Part shown: positions 43,361-52,178 of the stretch, piece by piece
Layout of the letters: each line of letters opens with the position of its first letter
Numbering within the stretch: position 1 is the stretch's first letter
Assembly: GCA_020832445.1 (NCBI GenBank)
Contig: JAFIEO010000022.1
Span: forward strand, 84,483 to 148,482
Reading direction: 5' to 3'
DNA from: Paracoccaceae bacterium
GTDB lineage: Bacteria > Pseudomonadota > Alphaproteobacteria > Rhodobacterales > Rhodobacteraceae
Length of the DNA stretch: 64,000 nt
Notes under the pieces: generated by a model
Told to the model about the DNA's origin: nothing
Database searches by the model: none
What the model saw: the letters and a program-made list of their open reading frames with translations, nothing else
Position numbers and translations under genes: made by a program

Positions 43361-43878
43361 GCACAGACAGCATCACAGTGTTGGAAAACGGACAGCCCCT
43401 GACCTTCGATCTGGCCATGTTGATGGCCTATCACGGCGGCGGGTTTCCCGGTGGCGTCGTGCACGGGCTGAAAGCGATGCAGGCGGGGTTTGCCACACGG
43501 GGAACCGGCCCGCTGCCACGGCGGGATATTCATGTGCTGACAGCCTTTGCCGGTCCCGGCGGGCGCGACGCGGTGGAATGCGTGACCCGCGCACTGACGG
43601 ATGGCCGCTATCAGGTGGATCGCAGTCTGGGCGGCAAGGACGTGACCAGCGACCCGCCCGGTCCGTATCTGTGGCGCTTCACCCTTGGCGACACAACAGT
43701 AGAGGTCACAATACGCCCCGGTCATGTGCGCCCCGAATTCGTGTCATTGGGCGCAATGCCCACGCGCAACGAGGCGGAAAACGCGCGTCTGGAGTTCCTG
43801 AAACGCGAAATGGCAGGCCGCCTGCTGCCCCTGCCCGCAACCGACATATATGAGGTGCGCAGCATTTCCGCAAAATAA
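43357..43878 (+). CDS. FmdE-like protein, last gene of the importer operon
   Basis: 173 residues. MLMAYHGGGFPGGVVHGLKAM (about residues 20-40) resembles the FHGHxCPGxxxG motif of FmdE-family proteins, the E subunit of molybdenum formylmethanofuran dehydrogenase and its bacterial relatives. A second block, GRDAVECVTRALTDGRYQVDRSLGGKD, matches the FmdE DAIQVLTGCT...G region. The Cys of CPG is Phe here, while the His is kept. FmdE-type proteins are linked with molybdenum/tungsten or other metal cofactor handling, function unproven. It ends an operon with a FecBCD-type importer, suggesting intake and delivery of a metal or metal-containing cofactor. Confidence 0.55.
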   Translation: MSTDSITVLENGQPLTFDLAMLMAYHGGGFPGGVVHGLKAMQAGFATRGTGPLPRRDIHVLTAFAGPGGRDAVECVTRALTDGRYQVDRSLGGKDVTSDPPGPYLWRFTLGDTTVEVTIRPGHVRPEFVSLGAMPTRNEAENARLEFLKREMAGRLLPLPATDIYEVRSISAK

Positions 43879-44019
43879 GGTCACCGCAGCTTGATCAATG
43901 GCGGCCAATCCCGCTTGCACCGTCCTGCCCGCGTGGGCAATGATCGCCAAACACAGCAATCCGCAGTGTGCAGGCGATGCGTCATTGCAAATCATGCCCT
44001 TCGGGAAAGGAACGCCGCG

Positions 44020-44544
44020 ATGATCGAAACCCCACGCCTTCGGATGTGCCATTTGTCCCAGCGGCACAGAAGCGCCTTTGCCCGAATGCATGCCGATGCG
44101 CAGGTGATGGCAGATCTTGGCGGGCCGATTGATCGTCCTGAAAGCGACGCAAAATTTGATCGCTATTTGGCGGCGCAAACGCAACATGGCATCGCGCGTT
44201 TCGCGCTGGAGGATGCATCAGGCCGGTTCCTTGGCTATTGCGGGATAATGCCGCGACTGGATCAGCACCACCCCCTTGGCCCACATCATGAAATCGGCTG
44301 GCGGCTGGTCAGACATGTCTGGGGGCAAGGCTATGCAACCGAAAGCGCGGCAGCGGCCTTGCAGCTTGCGTCAGGGGTTTTGGGACAGGAACAGGTGTTT
44401 TCCTACACCACCGCTGATAACAAACGTTCGCAGCGGGTTATGGAAAAACTTGGTCTTATCCGCGCACCGGAGTGCGATTTTGAAATCCCGCGCGATGATA
44501 TGCGCGCATGGCATTGTCTGGTTTGGAAAACCCGCCTTGCATAG
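44020..44544 (+). CDS. GNAT acetyltransferase (RimJ/RimL type)
   Basis: 174 residues from the ATG at 44020 (MIETPRLRMCHLSQRH); GGGAAAGG lies nine bases upstream. The opening ETPRLRMCHL and the acetyl-CoA loop EIGWRLVRHVWGQGYATE, with the later YTTADNKRSQRVMEKLGL, are typical of the RimJ/RimL N-acetyltransferases that modify ribosomal proteins or small molecules. It is monocistronic, after the importer operon. Substrate unknown. The track start, 43 codons upstream, reads through non-coding sequence. Confidence 0.85.
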   Translation: MIETPRLRMCHLSQRHRSAFARMHADAQVMADLGGPIDRPESDAKFDRYLAAQTQHGIARFALEDASGRFLGYCGIMPRLDQHHPLGPHHEIGWRLVRHVWGQGYATESAAAALQLASGVLGQEQVFSYTTADNKRSQRVMEKLGLIRAPECDFEIPRDDMRAWHCLVWKTRLA

Positions 44545-44755
44545 CCCCTATGCCATGGCCATGGATAAGTTCCACGGTCGGTAAAAGCGCTGGCATCCCC
44601 GCCGATGTCACGAGGTTGCGACTTGACAGGGGCGTGCTGTGTTCAAAATGGTTCCAGTTGAATGCCGCCCCGCCCCCCTCCGAGTCGGCAGATCAGCAAA
44701 AAACCAAAAGACCGGCCATGAATCCGGTCGATCAGGCACAAAAGGCGAGCAGAAG

Positions 44756-45382
44756 ATGCGGATATTCAAGATATTAGGCGCGACAATGCTGGTTTTGGCC
44801 TTCGCCGGTCCGGCCACCGCCGCACCAATGCAATGCGACACAATCATCGAAGGCGAACCGGTCACGATCTTTTACAATACTGATGATCCGACTTTTTCGT
44901 CCTTGCGCGAACGGTTCCTAAGGCGGGGCCAAGCCTGCCCCGGGGCGGTTGTCATCACCTATCTGATGCCGGACCTGAGTGCCAAGGAACGCGAAGTATT
45001 CTGTGCCAATTATGACCCCAAGACCCGAAGCCATTCCCTGCCCGCCCAAGGCAGGCGCGACAGTCTTGGGCGCTGCGTGGAGCCGTCAAAGACCTGCAAA
45101 CTGGTTAATACCACCAAAGACGAAGCCATGACCCTTATGGGGATGGGCCAGCAGGCCGAAGACGGTTCCGGTACGGGTTTGCTGTCATCGTCGATTTCGG
45201 CGATCACGCACAGTTCCGGCGCGATGATCCTTTCGGGAAACGCCGGTTCCATGGCAAGCCTGCTGACATCGGCGGGCACAACAATTGGCGCCGCCGTAAG
45301 CACACCGGCGGTGCTGGTCGGGGCGGCCGCAAGCGTGGTTGTGATCGGCGGTGCCGTCTATCTGTGCAGCGATGATGACTGA
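44756..45382 (+). CDS. Exported protein with a C-terminal membrane segment
   Basis: 208 residues from the ATG at 44756 (MRIFKILGATMLVLAFAGPATA signal peptide); the upstream track start lacks a signal. The mature part contains six or so cysteines (MQCDTI, QACPGAV, FCANYD, GRCVEP, TCKLVN) and ends in a glycine/serine/alanine-rich hydrophobic region, GAAVSTPAVLVGAAASVVVIGGAVYLCSDDD, that could anchor it in the membrane. I recognise no family. It is monocistronic and convergent with the peptide transporter operon. Confidence 0.6.
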   Translation: MRIFKILGATMLVLAFAGPATAAPMQCDTIIEGEPVTIFYNTDDPTFSSLRERFLRRGQACPGAVVITYLMPDLSAKEREVFCANYDPKTRSHSLPAQGRRDSLGRCVEPSKTCKLVNTTKDEAMTLMGMGQQAEDGSGTGLLSSSISAITHSSGAMILSGNAGSMASLLTSAGTTIGAAVSTPAVLVGAAASVVVIGGAVYLCSDDD

Positions 45383-45449
45383 CGCGCAGGACAGGTCGTT
45401 CCGGCCAGTCATAACATACCCGAATGCGCGCAGTGATGCGTCTTGACAC

Positions 45450-46379
45450 TCAGCGTCCGCGGATACGCGGATCAAGCGCGTCACGCAGTCCGTCACCAAT
45501 GTAGTTCACACTCAGCACCGTCAACGAGATGAGCACTCCCGGCCAGACCACACGCGACGGGTATTGCTCGATCCAGTCGCGCCCGTCATACAAAATACGC
45601 CCCCATGTGGGGAAATCCGGCGGGAAACCCAGCCCAAGAAAGGACAGTGCGGATTCGGTGATGATTGCTGTCGCAATTCCCAATGTCGCCGAAACCATGA
45701 TCGGGGACAGCACATTGGGCAGAACATGGCGGGTATTTATCCGCAAGGACGGTGTCCCGATCGAACGCGCCGCCAGCACGAATTCGCGTTCCTTCAGCGC
45801 CAGAACATCGCCACGCACAATGCGCGCTGTCTGCATCCAGCTGGTAATCGCGATGGCAAAGACAATCAGGGAAAAGACCCCCATCGCCTGCCCGAACATG
45901 GTTTCCAAAGGGTCGCGGAACAGGGCCACAAGTATCAGCAGCAACGGCAGCAGCGGCAGCGCCAGAAACAGATCGGTCAGCCGCATCAGCGGGCTGTCGA
46001 AAACCTTGAAATAGCCCGCCACCACCCCGATCAGCGTGCCGATCACCAGCCCCAGAAACATAGCCACCAGCCCGACCGCAACCGAAATACGGCCCCCATA
46101 CATCAGGCGCGCCAGCATATCGCGGCCCAGCTGGTCGGTGCCCAGCGGATAGGTCATGCTCATACCCTGATTGCGGGACCGGATGTTTATTGCGCCGGGG
46201 TCAACCTGCCATATCAACGGCCCGATAGTGACGAACACGATAATTGCCACAAACACGGCCAGACCAGCCAATGCGCCGCGATGGTATTTGAACTGGTCCC
46301 AGACATCCCACCATTGGTTGCGCGGCGGGCGAAAGGCCTCGTCAGGGGAAAAGGGTGCAGCCTTGGCGGTTTCAGTCAT
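45450..46379 (-). CDS. dppC: Peptide ABC transporter permease DppC/OppC type
   Basis: 309 residues starting MTETAKAAPFSPDEAFRPPRN at 46379, which overlaps the end of dppB; the track uses a start in dppB. Six helices follow the N-terminal cytoplasmic part, with family motifs YPLGTDQLGRDMLARLMYGGRIS, the EAA loop EREFVLAARSIGTPSLRINTRHVLPN, and LSFLGLGFPPDFPTWG. It pairs with DppB to carry di- or oligopeptides. It is the last gene of the dppD-F-A-B-C operon and has no visible terminator in the 67 bases before the convergent exported-protein gene. Confidence 0.92.
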   Translation of the reverse strand: MTETAKAAPFSPDEAFRPPRNQWWDVWDQFKYHRGALAGLAVFVAIIVFVTIGPLIWQVDPGAINIRSRNQGMSMTYPLGTDQLGRDMLARLMYGGRISVAVGLVAMFLGLVIGTLIGVVAGYFKVFDSPLMRLTDLFLALPLLPLLLILVALFRDPLETMFGQAMGVFSLIVFAIAITSWMQTARIVRGDVLALKEREFVLAARSIGTPSLRINTRHVLPNVLSPIMVSATLGIATAIITESALSFLGLGFPPDFPTWGRILYDGRDWIEQYPSRVVWPGVLISLTVLSVNYIGDGLRDALDPRIRGR

Positions 46380-47379
46380 ATCGGATTCTCGGGTCAAGGA
46401 TGCCATACAAGACATCTGCAATCAGGTTGAACAAAACGATCAGGATCGCGAAGATGAAGGTGATGGTCTGCACCATCGGCCAGTCGCTGACATAAATCGC
46501 GCGGATCAATGCATCCCCCAGACCGTTCACACGGAAAATCTGTTCGGTAATGATCGCGCCGGTAAAGACGGTCGGGATCCCGATGGCGATGACCGTCACC
46601 ACCGGAATCATGGAATTGCGCAGCACATGCACCAGCACGACAGTCTGTTCGCCCATTCCCTTGGACCGTGCCGTGCGCACATAATCCTGATTCAGGTTGT
46701 CCAGCATCGAGGCACGCATGAAGCGGCTGATCTGGCTGGCATTATACAGCGCCAGCACAGCGACCGGCATTGCGATCTGCTTGGCCTGAAACAGAAAGCT
46801 GTTCCAGTCGCGCACGACATGGGTGGTGTCATACATTGACGGAAACCAGCCCAGCGTGACCGAAAACAGCAGAATGAAAACAATGCCGGTAAAAAACGTG
46901 GGCACGGAAAAACCGACCATCGACACGAATGTGCCGACCTGATCGAACCAGCTGTATTGACGGTAGGCCGAAATCACGCCGATGGGCAGGGCAATCAGAA
47001 TGCCGAACAGATAGCCCAAGCCCACAACCCAAAGTGTCTGTGGCACGCGCTGAACCAGAATGTCGCCCACCGGCGAACGTGTCTGCCATGACAGAATGCG
47101 CGGGCCACCCGGGGCAATGTCCCAGCCCGTCAGCCCCGCCAGAATATGCAGCGGTTCGGTGATCACCGTCATCTGCAACCATTTAAAGTAGCGAACAAAA
47201 ACCGGCTCTCCCAACCCCAGAGATTGCCGTATTTGTTCGCGCACTTCCAGCGGGATGGTCAGCGGCAGGCTGCCCGTGGGGTCCCCCGGTGCCATATCCA
47301 GCATCAAGAACACGATCAGGCTGATAATCAGCACTGTCGGCACGGCAAAAGCCAGTCGGCGCAGCGTGTAGGAAAGCAT
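46372..47379 (-). CDS. dppB: Peptide ABC transporter permease DppB/OppB type
   Basis: 335 residues. The N-terminal helix LRRLAFAVPTVLIISLIVFLM is followed by the DppB/OppB signature APGDPTG and a loop of about 60 residues (RQSLGLGEPVFVRYFKW), then helices with the EAA loop NQDYVRTARSKGMGEQTVVLVHVLRNSM. The stop overlaps the dppC start by eight bases. It is 72 bases downstream of the substrate-binding protein gene. It forms the membrane channel with DppC. Confidence 0.92.
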   Translation of the reverse strand: MLSYTLRRLAFAVPTVLIISLIVFLMLDMAPGDPTGSLPLTIPLEVREQIRQSLGLGEPVFVRYFKWLQMTVITEPLHILAGLTGWDIAPGGPRILSWQTRSPVGDILVQRVPQTLWVVGLGYLFGILIALPIGVISAYRQYSWFDQVGTFVSMVGFSVPTFFTGIVFILLFSVTLGWFPSMYDTTHVVRDWNSFLFQAKQIAMPVAVLALYNASQISRFMRASMLDNLNQDYVRTARSKGMGEQTVVLVHVLRNSMIPVVTVIAIGIPTVFTGAIITEQIFRVNGLGDALIRAIYVSDWPMVQTITFIFAILIVLFNLIADVLYGILDPRIRYD

Positions 47380-47451
47380 GTGGTCCGCCTTGGTCAGTCA
47401 TGACGACCTGCCCCGCACAGGGCGCGGGACAGGTCAGGTATCAGTTCGGGA

Positions 47452-49164
47452 TCATTCTTCGATCCGGTACCATTCAGCCTGATTCCAATGCTCGGAATCC
47501 CAGACATTCATGACAATACCACCGACTGTGGTGGAAGCTGCCGACACACGACCGCGTGCGACCAGTGGCAGATGCGCGTAGTCCTGCACGAACATGTCAT
47601 TCAGCGCGATGACCAGTTCCTGACGGCGATCAGGATCGGCTTCGCGGTTCAACTCTGCCCACAGCTCGTCATATTCCGGGTTGCAGTAGCGGTTGATGTT
47701 CTGACCCTGCCACTGCGTCGAGGGCTGCGGTTCACGGCCACAGCGGCGCTGTTCCAGATGCGGTGTCGGGTCGGTGCCTTCAAACAGCGACGCATACATC
47801 TGTGCGTCGGCAAAGAATTTCAGATAGGTGTCGTTGCTGCCCGGGTCGGACCCGAAGAACACGCCAGCATCGATATTGCGCAAACGGGTATCAACCCCGA
47901 TTTCGCGCCAGTCGGCCTGAATAAGGGCCTGAAAGTCCTGACGCACAGCGTTGGTAGATGTCTGGAACAGCAATTCCAGCCGTTGACCGTCCTTTACACG
48001 GATGCCATCGGCACCGCGTTCCCAGCCTGCTTCGTCCAGCAATTCATTGGCGCGGTCAATGTCCTGCACAAGGCAGTTGTCATTATTCGGTGACGCCATG
48101 GCGGGCGGGGCCACGATGAAGTTACAGGTTGCCATGCCCATGGGCCCAAAGCCGATTTCGGTCAGCAATTCGCGGTCAATCGCGCGGCTTAGGGCCTCGC
48201 GCACGCGGATATCCGACAGGATGGGGTGCGGATGCTCGCGGGTTCCACGTTCGCCATCGGGCAGGTCGGGTGACGGGTCGGTGAAGTTCAGCTCGATCCG
48301 TTCCATCAGCGGGCCGAAATCGACCAGCAATTCGCCGCGCCCGCCAGCTTCCATCTGCTCGATCACCTCGGGGGCAAGTTGCAGGTTCCAGGCGTAGTCC
48401 ATCTCGCCTGTCTGGAACACGGCGCGGGCCGCGCCCATGGCATCGCCACCACCGGCCCAGGTGACCGTTTCAAAATAGGGCTGGGTCGGAACGCGGTAGT
48501 TTTCATTCGCCACAAATTCGATCACGTCATTGGGACGGAAGTTCGACACCACATAGGGACCGGTCCCGATGGGCGCAAAGTTTGCGTCGGTGCATTCGGG
48601 CGCGCGGGCGCCAAGGCAGTCCTGAAACTGCGCCCGCTGGATGATAACCGAACCCGCGCCCACAAAGGGCAGATAGGGGTTTGGCGTGACATCTTCGAAA
48701 TGAACAGTGACCGTCAGATCGTCCACCGCCTCGACCTGCTCGATCCCGGCATAGCGGTCGCGGTAGGAACAGCCGCCTTCGGGATGGGTGCAATATTCAT
48801 AGCTGAACACCACATCAGCCGAAGTCACCGGCGTGCCATCGGACCACAAAAGCCCTTCGGTAAGTTTCCATGTGATCGATTTCAGATCTTCCGCGACACC
48901 GCCATTTTCCAGCGTCGGGATTTCATCGACCAGCCACGGCGTCAACTCGCCCAGATTGTCAAAGCGCGCCAGCGGCTCCAGCACGACCGAGGCCGCGTTC
49001 ATTTCCTTGGTGCCGCCCGACAGATAGGGGTTCATCGTGGACACGGCTTGCCAGTAGATGATGTTCAGATGGCCCGATGATCCGCGCTCTCGCTCTGCCA
49101 TGGCAGAAGCCGGGGCCAGCACAAGGGCGGCGGCCGTGCCCAGAAGGACTGTTCTTGTAGTCAT
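47452..49164 (-). CDS. dppA: Peptide-binding protein DppA/OppA type
   Basis: 570 residues of the family 5 extracellular binding fold, with a signal peptide (MTTRTVLLGTAAALVLAPASAMA). Motifs include WKLTEGLLWSDGTPVTSADVVFSYEY, IGTGPYVVSNFRPNDVIEFVANENY, and DIRVREALSRAIDRELLTEIGF. It delivers peptides or similar ligands to DppBC. The ATG overlaps the stop of dppF. A binding protein located inside the operon, between the ATPase and permease genes, departs from the usual dppABCDF order. Confidence 0.92.
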   Translation of the reverse strand: MTTRTVLLGTAAALVLAPASAMAERERGSSGHLNIIYWQAVSTMNPYLSGGTKEMNAASVVLEPLARFDNLGELTPWLVDEIPTLENGGVAEDLKSITWKLTEGLLWSDGTPVTSADVVFSYEYCTHPEGGCSYRDRYAGIEQVEAVDDLTVTVHFEDVTPNPYLPFVGAGSVIIQRAQFQDCLGARAPECTDANFAPIGTGPYVVSNFRPNDVIEFVANENYRVPTQPYFETVTWAGGGDAMGAARAVFQTGEMDYAWNLQLAPEVIEQMEAGGRGELLVDFGPLMERIELNFTDPSPDLPDGERGTREHPHPILSDIRVREALSRAIDRELLTEIGFGPMGMATCNFIVAPPAMASPNNDNCLVQDIDRANELLDEAGWERGADGIRVKDGQRLELLFQTSTNAVRQDFQALIQADWREIGVDTRLRNIDAGVFFGSDPGSNDTYLKFFADAQMYASLFEGTDPTPHLEQRRCGREPQPSTQWQGQNINRYCNPEYDELWAELNREADPDRRQELVIALNDMFVQDYAHLPLVARGRVSAASTTVGGIVMNVWDSEHWNQAEWYRIEE

Positions 49165-50201
49165 GCGTCTTCTCCTTGTTGTGTATGCTCGTGCCGGGAA
49201 GCACCGGTTTGTCCGGCATCATTATACAGGTGACAGGCCACGAAATGGCCTGACTCAAGTTCTCGGAATTCAGGGTCGATTTCACGACAGATATCCATGA
49301 CCTTCGGGCAGCGGTTGCAGAAATTGCACCCCTGTGGCGGGTTCGCAGGCGACGGGACATCGCCTTTCAGGATAATGCGTTCCACGCGCTCTTCGCTTGC
49401 GGGGTCGGGATCGGGAACCGCCGACAGCAACGCTTGCGTATAGGGGTGCAGCGGTTCGGCATACAGGGCGTCGCGCGGGGCCAGTTCGATGAACTTGCCC
49501 AGATACATCACGGCCACGCGGTCTGCGATATGACGCACCATCGACAGATCATGGCTGATGAACATATAGGTCAGGCCAAGCCTGTCCTGCAATTCTTCCA
49601 GCAGGTTCACGACCTGCGCCTGAATAGACACATCCAGCGCGGCAATGGGTTCGTCACAGATGATGAATTTCGGATTCAGCGCAAGTGCCCGCGCAATCCC
49701 GATACGCTGGCGTTGCCCCCCCGAGAAGGAATGCGGATACCGGTTGACGAAATTCCGGTTCAGCCCGACAGCATCCATCAACTCATAAATGCGCTCCAGT
49801 TTGCGGGCCTTGGACCAGTCCGTGTGTTCGTCCATCGGCTCGCCGATAATGCCTGCAACCGTCATGCGCGGGTTCAGACTGGCTTGCGGATCCTGAAACA
49901 CCATTTGCATGGTGGGCCGGAGTTTGCGCAGCGCGGACTGGCTTTTGCTGCCGATCTCGACCCCGTCAATCTTGATGCTGCCATCAGTGATGTCATACAG
50001 CCGCAAAACGGCCCGCCCACAGGTGGATTTGCCGCAACCGGATTCGCCGACGATGCCCAGTGTTTCGCCTTCGAAAATGTCGAAACTGACATCATCCACG
50101 GCTTTCACATCGCCGACATGCCGCCGCAAAACGCCTGCATGAATGGGAAAATACATCTTGAGGTTGCGCACCTCTACAAGCTTGCGGCGCGGCTTTGTCA
50201 T
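49161..50201 (-). CDS. dppF: Peptide ABC transporter ATPase DppF/OppF type
   Basis: 346 residues starting [20 protein letters not shown] at 50201, overlapping the dppD stop by ATGA; the track start is too early. Walker A GESGCGKST, signature SFSGGQRQRIGIARAL, Walker B FIICDEPIAALD, and the C-terminal oligopeptide-transporter extension with the Cys motif PQGCNFCNRCPKVMDICRE that carries the family [4Fe-4S]-like cluster. It energises import together with DppD. Confidence 0.93.
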   Translation of the reverse strand: MTKPRRKLVEVRNLKMYFPIHAGVLRRHVGDVKAVDDVSFDIFEGETLGIVGESGCGKSTCGRAVLRLYDITDGSIKIDGVEIGSKSQSALRKLRPTMQMVFQDPQASLNPRMTVAGIIGEPMDEHTDWSKARKLERIYELMDAVGLNRNFVNRYPHSFSGGQRQRIGIARALALNPKFIICDEPIAALDVSIQAQVVNLLEELQDRLGLTYMFISHDLSMVRHIADRVAVMYLGKFIELAPRDALYAEPLHPYTQALLSAVPDPDPASEERVERIILKGDVPSPANPPQGCNFCNRCPKVMDICREIDPEFRELESGHFVACHLYNDAGQTGASRHEHTQQGEDA

Positions 50202-51196
50202 CGCGGCGCTCCTGTCTGGTAATCCCAGAAACACGCGGCGTCATGCCCGGGTGCCACATCGTAGCGGGCCGGGTTTTCACGGCCGCAGCGGTCAAATGCC
50301 TTCGGGCAGCGCGCACGGAACGGGCAGGCTATGGGGTGTTGCGACAAAATCGGTGGCTGGCCCTCGATCACATTCAGCTTGGGGGCGCGCGCGCCGCGCA
50401 CCGACGGCACAGTGGTCATCAAAGCACGCGTGTAGGGATGGGCGGGATTGGCAAACACCTCGCGCACGGGACCATATTCGACGACCTGCCCGCCATACAT
50501 GACCATCACCCGGTCCGCGATGCCCGCAATTACCCCCAGATCATGCGTGATCCAGATGATCGCCATACCCAGCTTCTGGCGCAATTCCTTGACCAGTTCC
50601 AGAATCTGCGCCTGAATGGTGACATCCAGCGCGGTGGTCGGTTCATCCGCAATCAGCACCTTGGGGTCACAAGCCAGCGCAATAGCGATCATGACGCGCT
50701 GGCGCATACCCCCCGAAAACTGATGCGGAAAATCCTTCAGCCTGCGCCGTGCATCGGGAATTCCGACCAGATCCAGCAATTCAATCGCGCGCGCCTGCGC
50801 TTCAGATTTGTTCATCCCCATATGACGGCGCAGCGGCTCCATAATCTGGAAACCGACTGTAAATACGGGGTTAAGGCTGGTCATCGGGTCTTGAAACACA
50901 AACCCGATATCGCGCCCGCGCAGATTTTGCAGGCTGCGCTGGCTTAGCTTCAGCAGGTCTTGCCCGCCAAACATCACAGAACCGGCCTGAACCTCGGCGG
51001 GTGGGGTGGGCAGCAGGCCGATCAGCGACATCATGGTAACTGATTTGCCAGATCCCGATTCCCCGACAACGCCAAGCAATTCGCCCGCTTGCAGGTTGAA
51101 ACTTACCGAATTCACGGCGTGAAGATTTCCGGACCTTGTATTGAACAAGGTTTTCAGGCCTTGCACTTGCAAGACTGGTTCGCTGGTTTCCAGCAT
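50198..51196 (-). CDS. dppD: Peptide ABC transporter ATPase DppD/OppD type
   Basis: 332 residues from the ATG at 51196 ([20 protein letters not shown]), preceded by GGGGGGATC; the track extends 50 codons upstream into non-coding DNA. Walker [10 protein letters not shown], signature [15 protein letters not shown], Walker [17 protein letters not shown], and the C-terminal [19 protein letters not shown] Cys motif typical of OppD/DppD. First gene of the peptide importer operon. Its upstream region (51197-51670) contains a GAGAGTTT/AAACTCTC inverted pair (51250-51257 and 51286-51293). Confidence 0.93.
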   Translation of the reverse strand: MLETSEPVLQVQGLKTLFNTRSGNLHAVNSVSFNLQAGELLGVVGESGSGKSVTMMSLIGLLPTPPAEVQAGSVMFGGQDLLKLSQRSLQNLRGRDIGFVFQDPMTSLNPVFTVGFQIMEPLRRHMGMNKSEAQARAIELLDLVGIPDARRRLKDFPHQFSGGMRQRVMIAIALACDPKVLIADEPTTALDVTIQAQILELVKELRQKLGMAIIWITHDLGVIAGIADRVMVMYGGQVVEYGPVREVFANPAHPYTRALMTTVPSVRGARAPKLNVIEGQPPILSQHPIACPFRARCPKAFDRCGRENPARYDVAPGHDAACFWDYQTGAPR

Positions 51197-51604
51197 GATC
51201 CCCCCTGTGGGATTGCGGTATTTAGTGGCATTTGTTGCATGCCTTGCGGGAGAGTTTGGTTGAATTTCTGTTAGCGGGCAACAAAAAACTCTCGCCCCAT
51301 TGCAAGGCAAGCTGCTTTGCGTGGCAAAATATCCGCGTTGCCACATAGCTGATCACAGTCTGATCGTTCCGCATGGAATTTATGCGCGGTCTGTCCGCGC
51401 TTGGGTGCCCTTTCGCAAATCACATTAATGCAGGGCAGATACCAAACGATGTGCGCTGTCGAATGCTGCAATACGGGCCAGACGTTCCGCCCCCGGTGGA
51501 AAATGCCGTGACAGGACCGGATCGGGTAGCGGCAGGTGGCAGGTCGGGCTGGCATTGGCCAGCCTGCGCCCCGAAAATCCGTCGGCCAGGCCACCGGAAT
51601 CGGA
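51197..51604. other. Divergent spacer upstream of dppD and hisI
   Basis: About 400 bases with no recognisable gene; the frames listed on either strand have no motif or ribosome-binding site. An eight-base inverted pair GAGAGTTT (51250-51257) and AAACTCTC (51286-51293) lies in the dpp leader. The right end leads into a tandem repeat and the Zur box. Confidence 0.4.
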
Positions 51605-51635
51605 TCAGACATTCAGACATTCAGACATTCAGACG
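51605..51635. repeat. Tandem repeat, nearly four copies of TCAGACAT
   Basis: Three exact copies of the eight-base unit TCAGACAT (51605-51628), then a partial fourth. It is between the dppD leader and the hisI promoter, about 35 bases before the Zur box. Such short repeats can slip in length during replication. Confidence 0.8.
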
Positions 51636-51670
51636 CGGCTTTCAGGTTGCAGTTTTTGGCACAATATGAT

Positions 51671-51685
51671 TGTTATAATATAACA
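51671..51685. promoter_or_regulatory. Zur-box palindrome upstream of hisI
   Basis: TGTTATAATATAACA, a perfect palindrome (allowing the central base), matches the core of the known proteobacterial Zur operator GAAATGTTATANTATAACATTTC. It stands 20 bases before the hisI ATG, overlapping the likely -10/start region, where a zinc-loaded repressor would block transcription. Confidence 0.8.
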
Positions 51686-51704
51686 TACAGCATAAGAGCC
51701 TGAC

Positions 51705-52178
51705 ATGCCACATCGCCACTTTCATCCCCGAACCTCTGTGCAAGAGGTTGAAGAAGGGTTCAGACTTGCCCCGAAATTTGGCGCCGACGGTCTGATCCCC
51801 TGCATCACAACTGACGCAAGCAGCGGAGAGGTGCTGATGCTGGGCTGGATGAACAGTGACGCCTTGCGTTTGACGCTGGACACAGGGCACGCGCATTATT
51901 TCAGCCGCGCGCGGCACGCACTCTGGCGCAAGGGGGCGACATCAGGACTGGTTCAGCGCGTGATAGAGGCACGGGTGGACGATGATCAGGATGCGATATG
52001 GTTGCGGGTAGAGGTGGCCGGCGCCGGTGCGTCCTGCCATGTCGGTTACCGGTCTTGCTTCTATCGCGCGATTCCCTTGGGCGATGCGGCAGATGCCAGT
52101 CTGCACTTTACCGAAAACACAAAAAGCTTCGATCCGGTCGCAGCCTATGGTGATGCGCCGAATCCGACACAGTTATGA
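51705..52178 (+). CDS. hisI: Phosphoribosyl-AMP cyclohydrolase paralogue (HisI2 type) under Zur control
   Basis: 157 residues of the HisI fold: LIPCITTDASSGEVLMLGWMN, LTLDTGHAHYFSRARHALWRKG and the C-terminal ASCHVGYRSCF. HisI hydrolyses PR-AMP in histidine synthesis, using zinc. Of the three family zinc cysteines, the two in SCHVGYRSC are present (about 110 and 117), but the first, normally in a DCDxD motif, is replaced: the protein reads VDDDQDAIWL (about 91). With the Zur box 20 bases upstream, this fits a zinc-sparing paralogue expressed during zinc starvation. No other his genes are nearby. It is coupled (ATGA) to the small downstream gene. Confidence 0.88.
   Translation: MPHRHFHPRTSVQEVEEGFRLAPKFGADGLIPCITTDASSGEVLMLGWMNSDALRLTLDTGHAHYFSRARHALWRKGATSGLVQRVIEARVDDDQDAIWLRVEVAGAGASCHVGYRSCFYRAIPLGDAADASLHFTENTKSFDPVAAYGDAPNPTQL

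Noticed and set aside
51605-51635. Possible CRISPR-like repeat
   Set aside because: Units are eight bases with no spacers; it is a simple tandem repeat.
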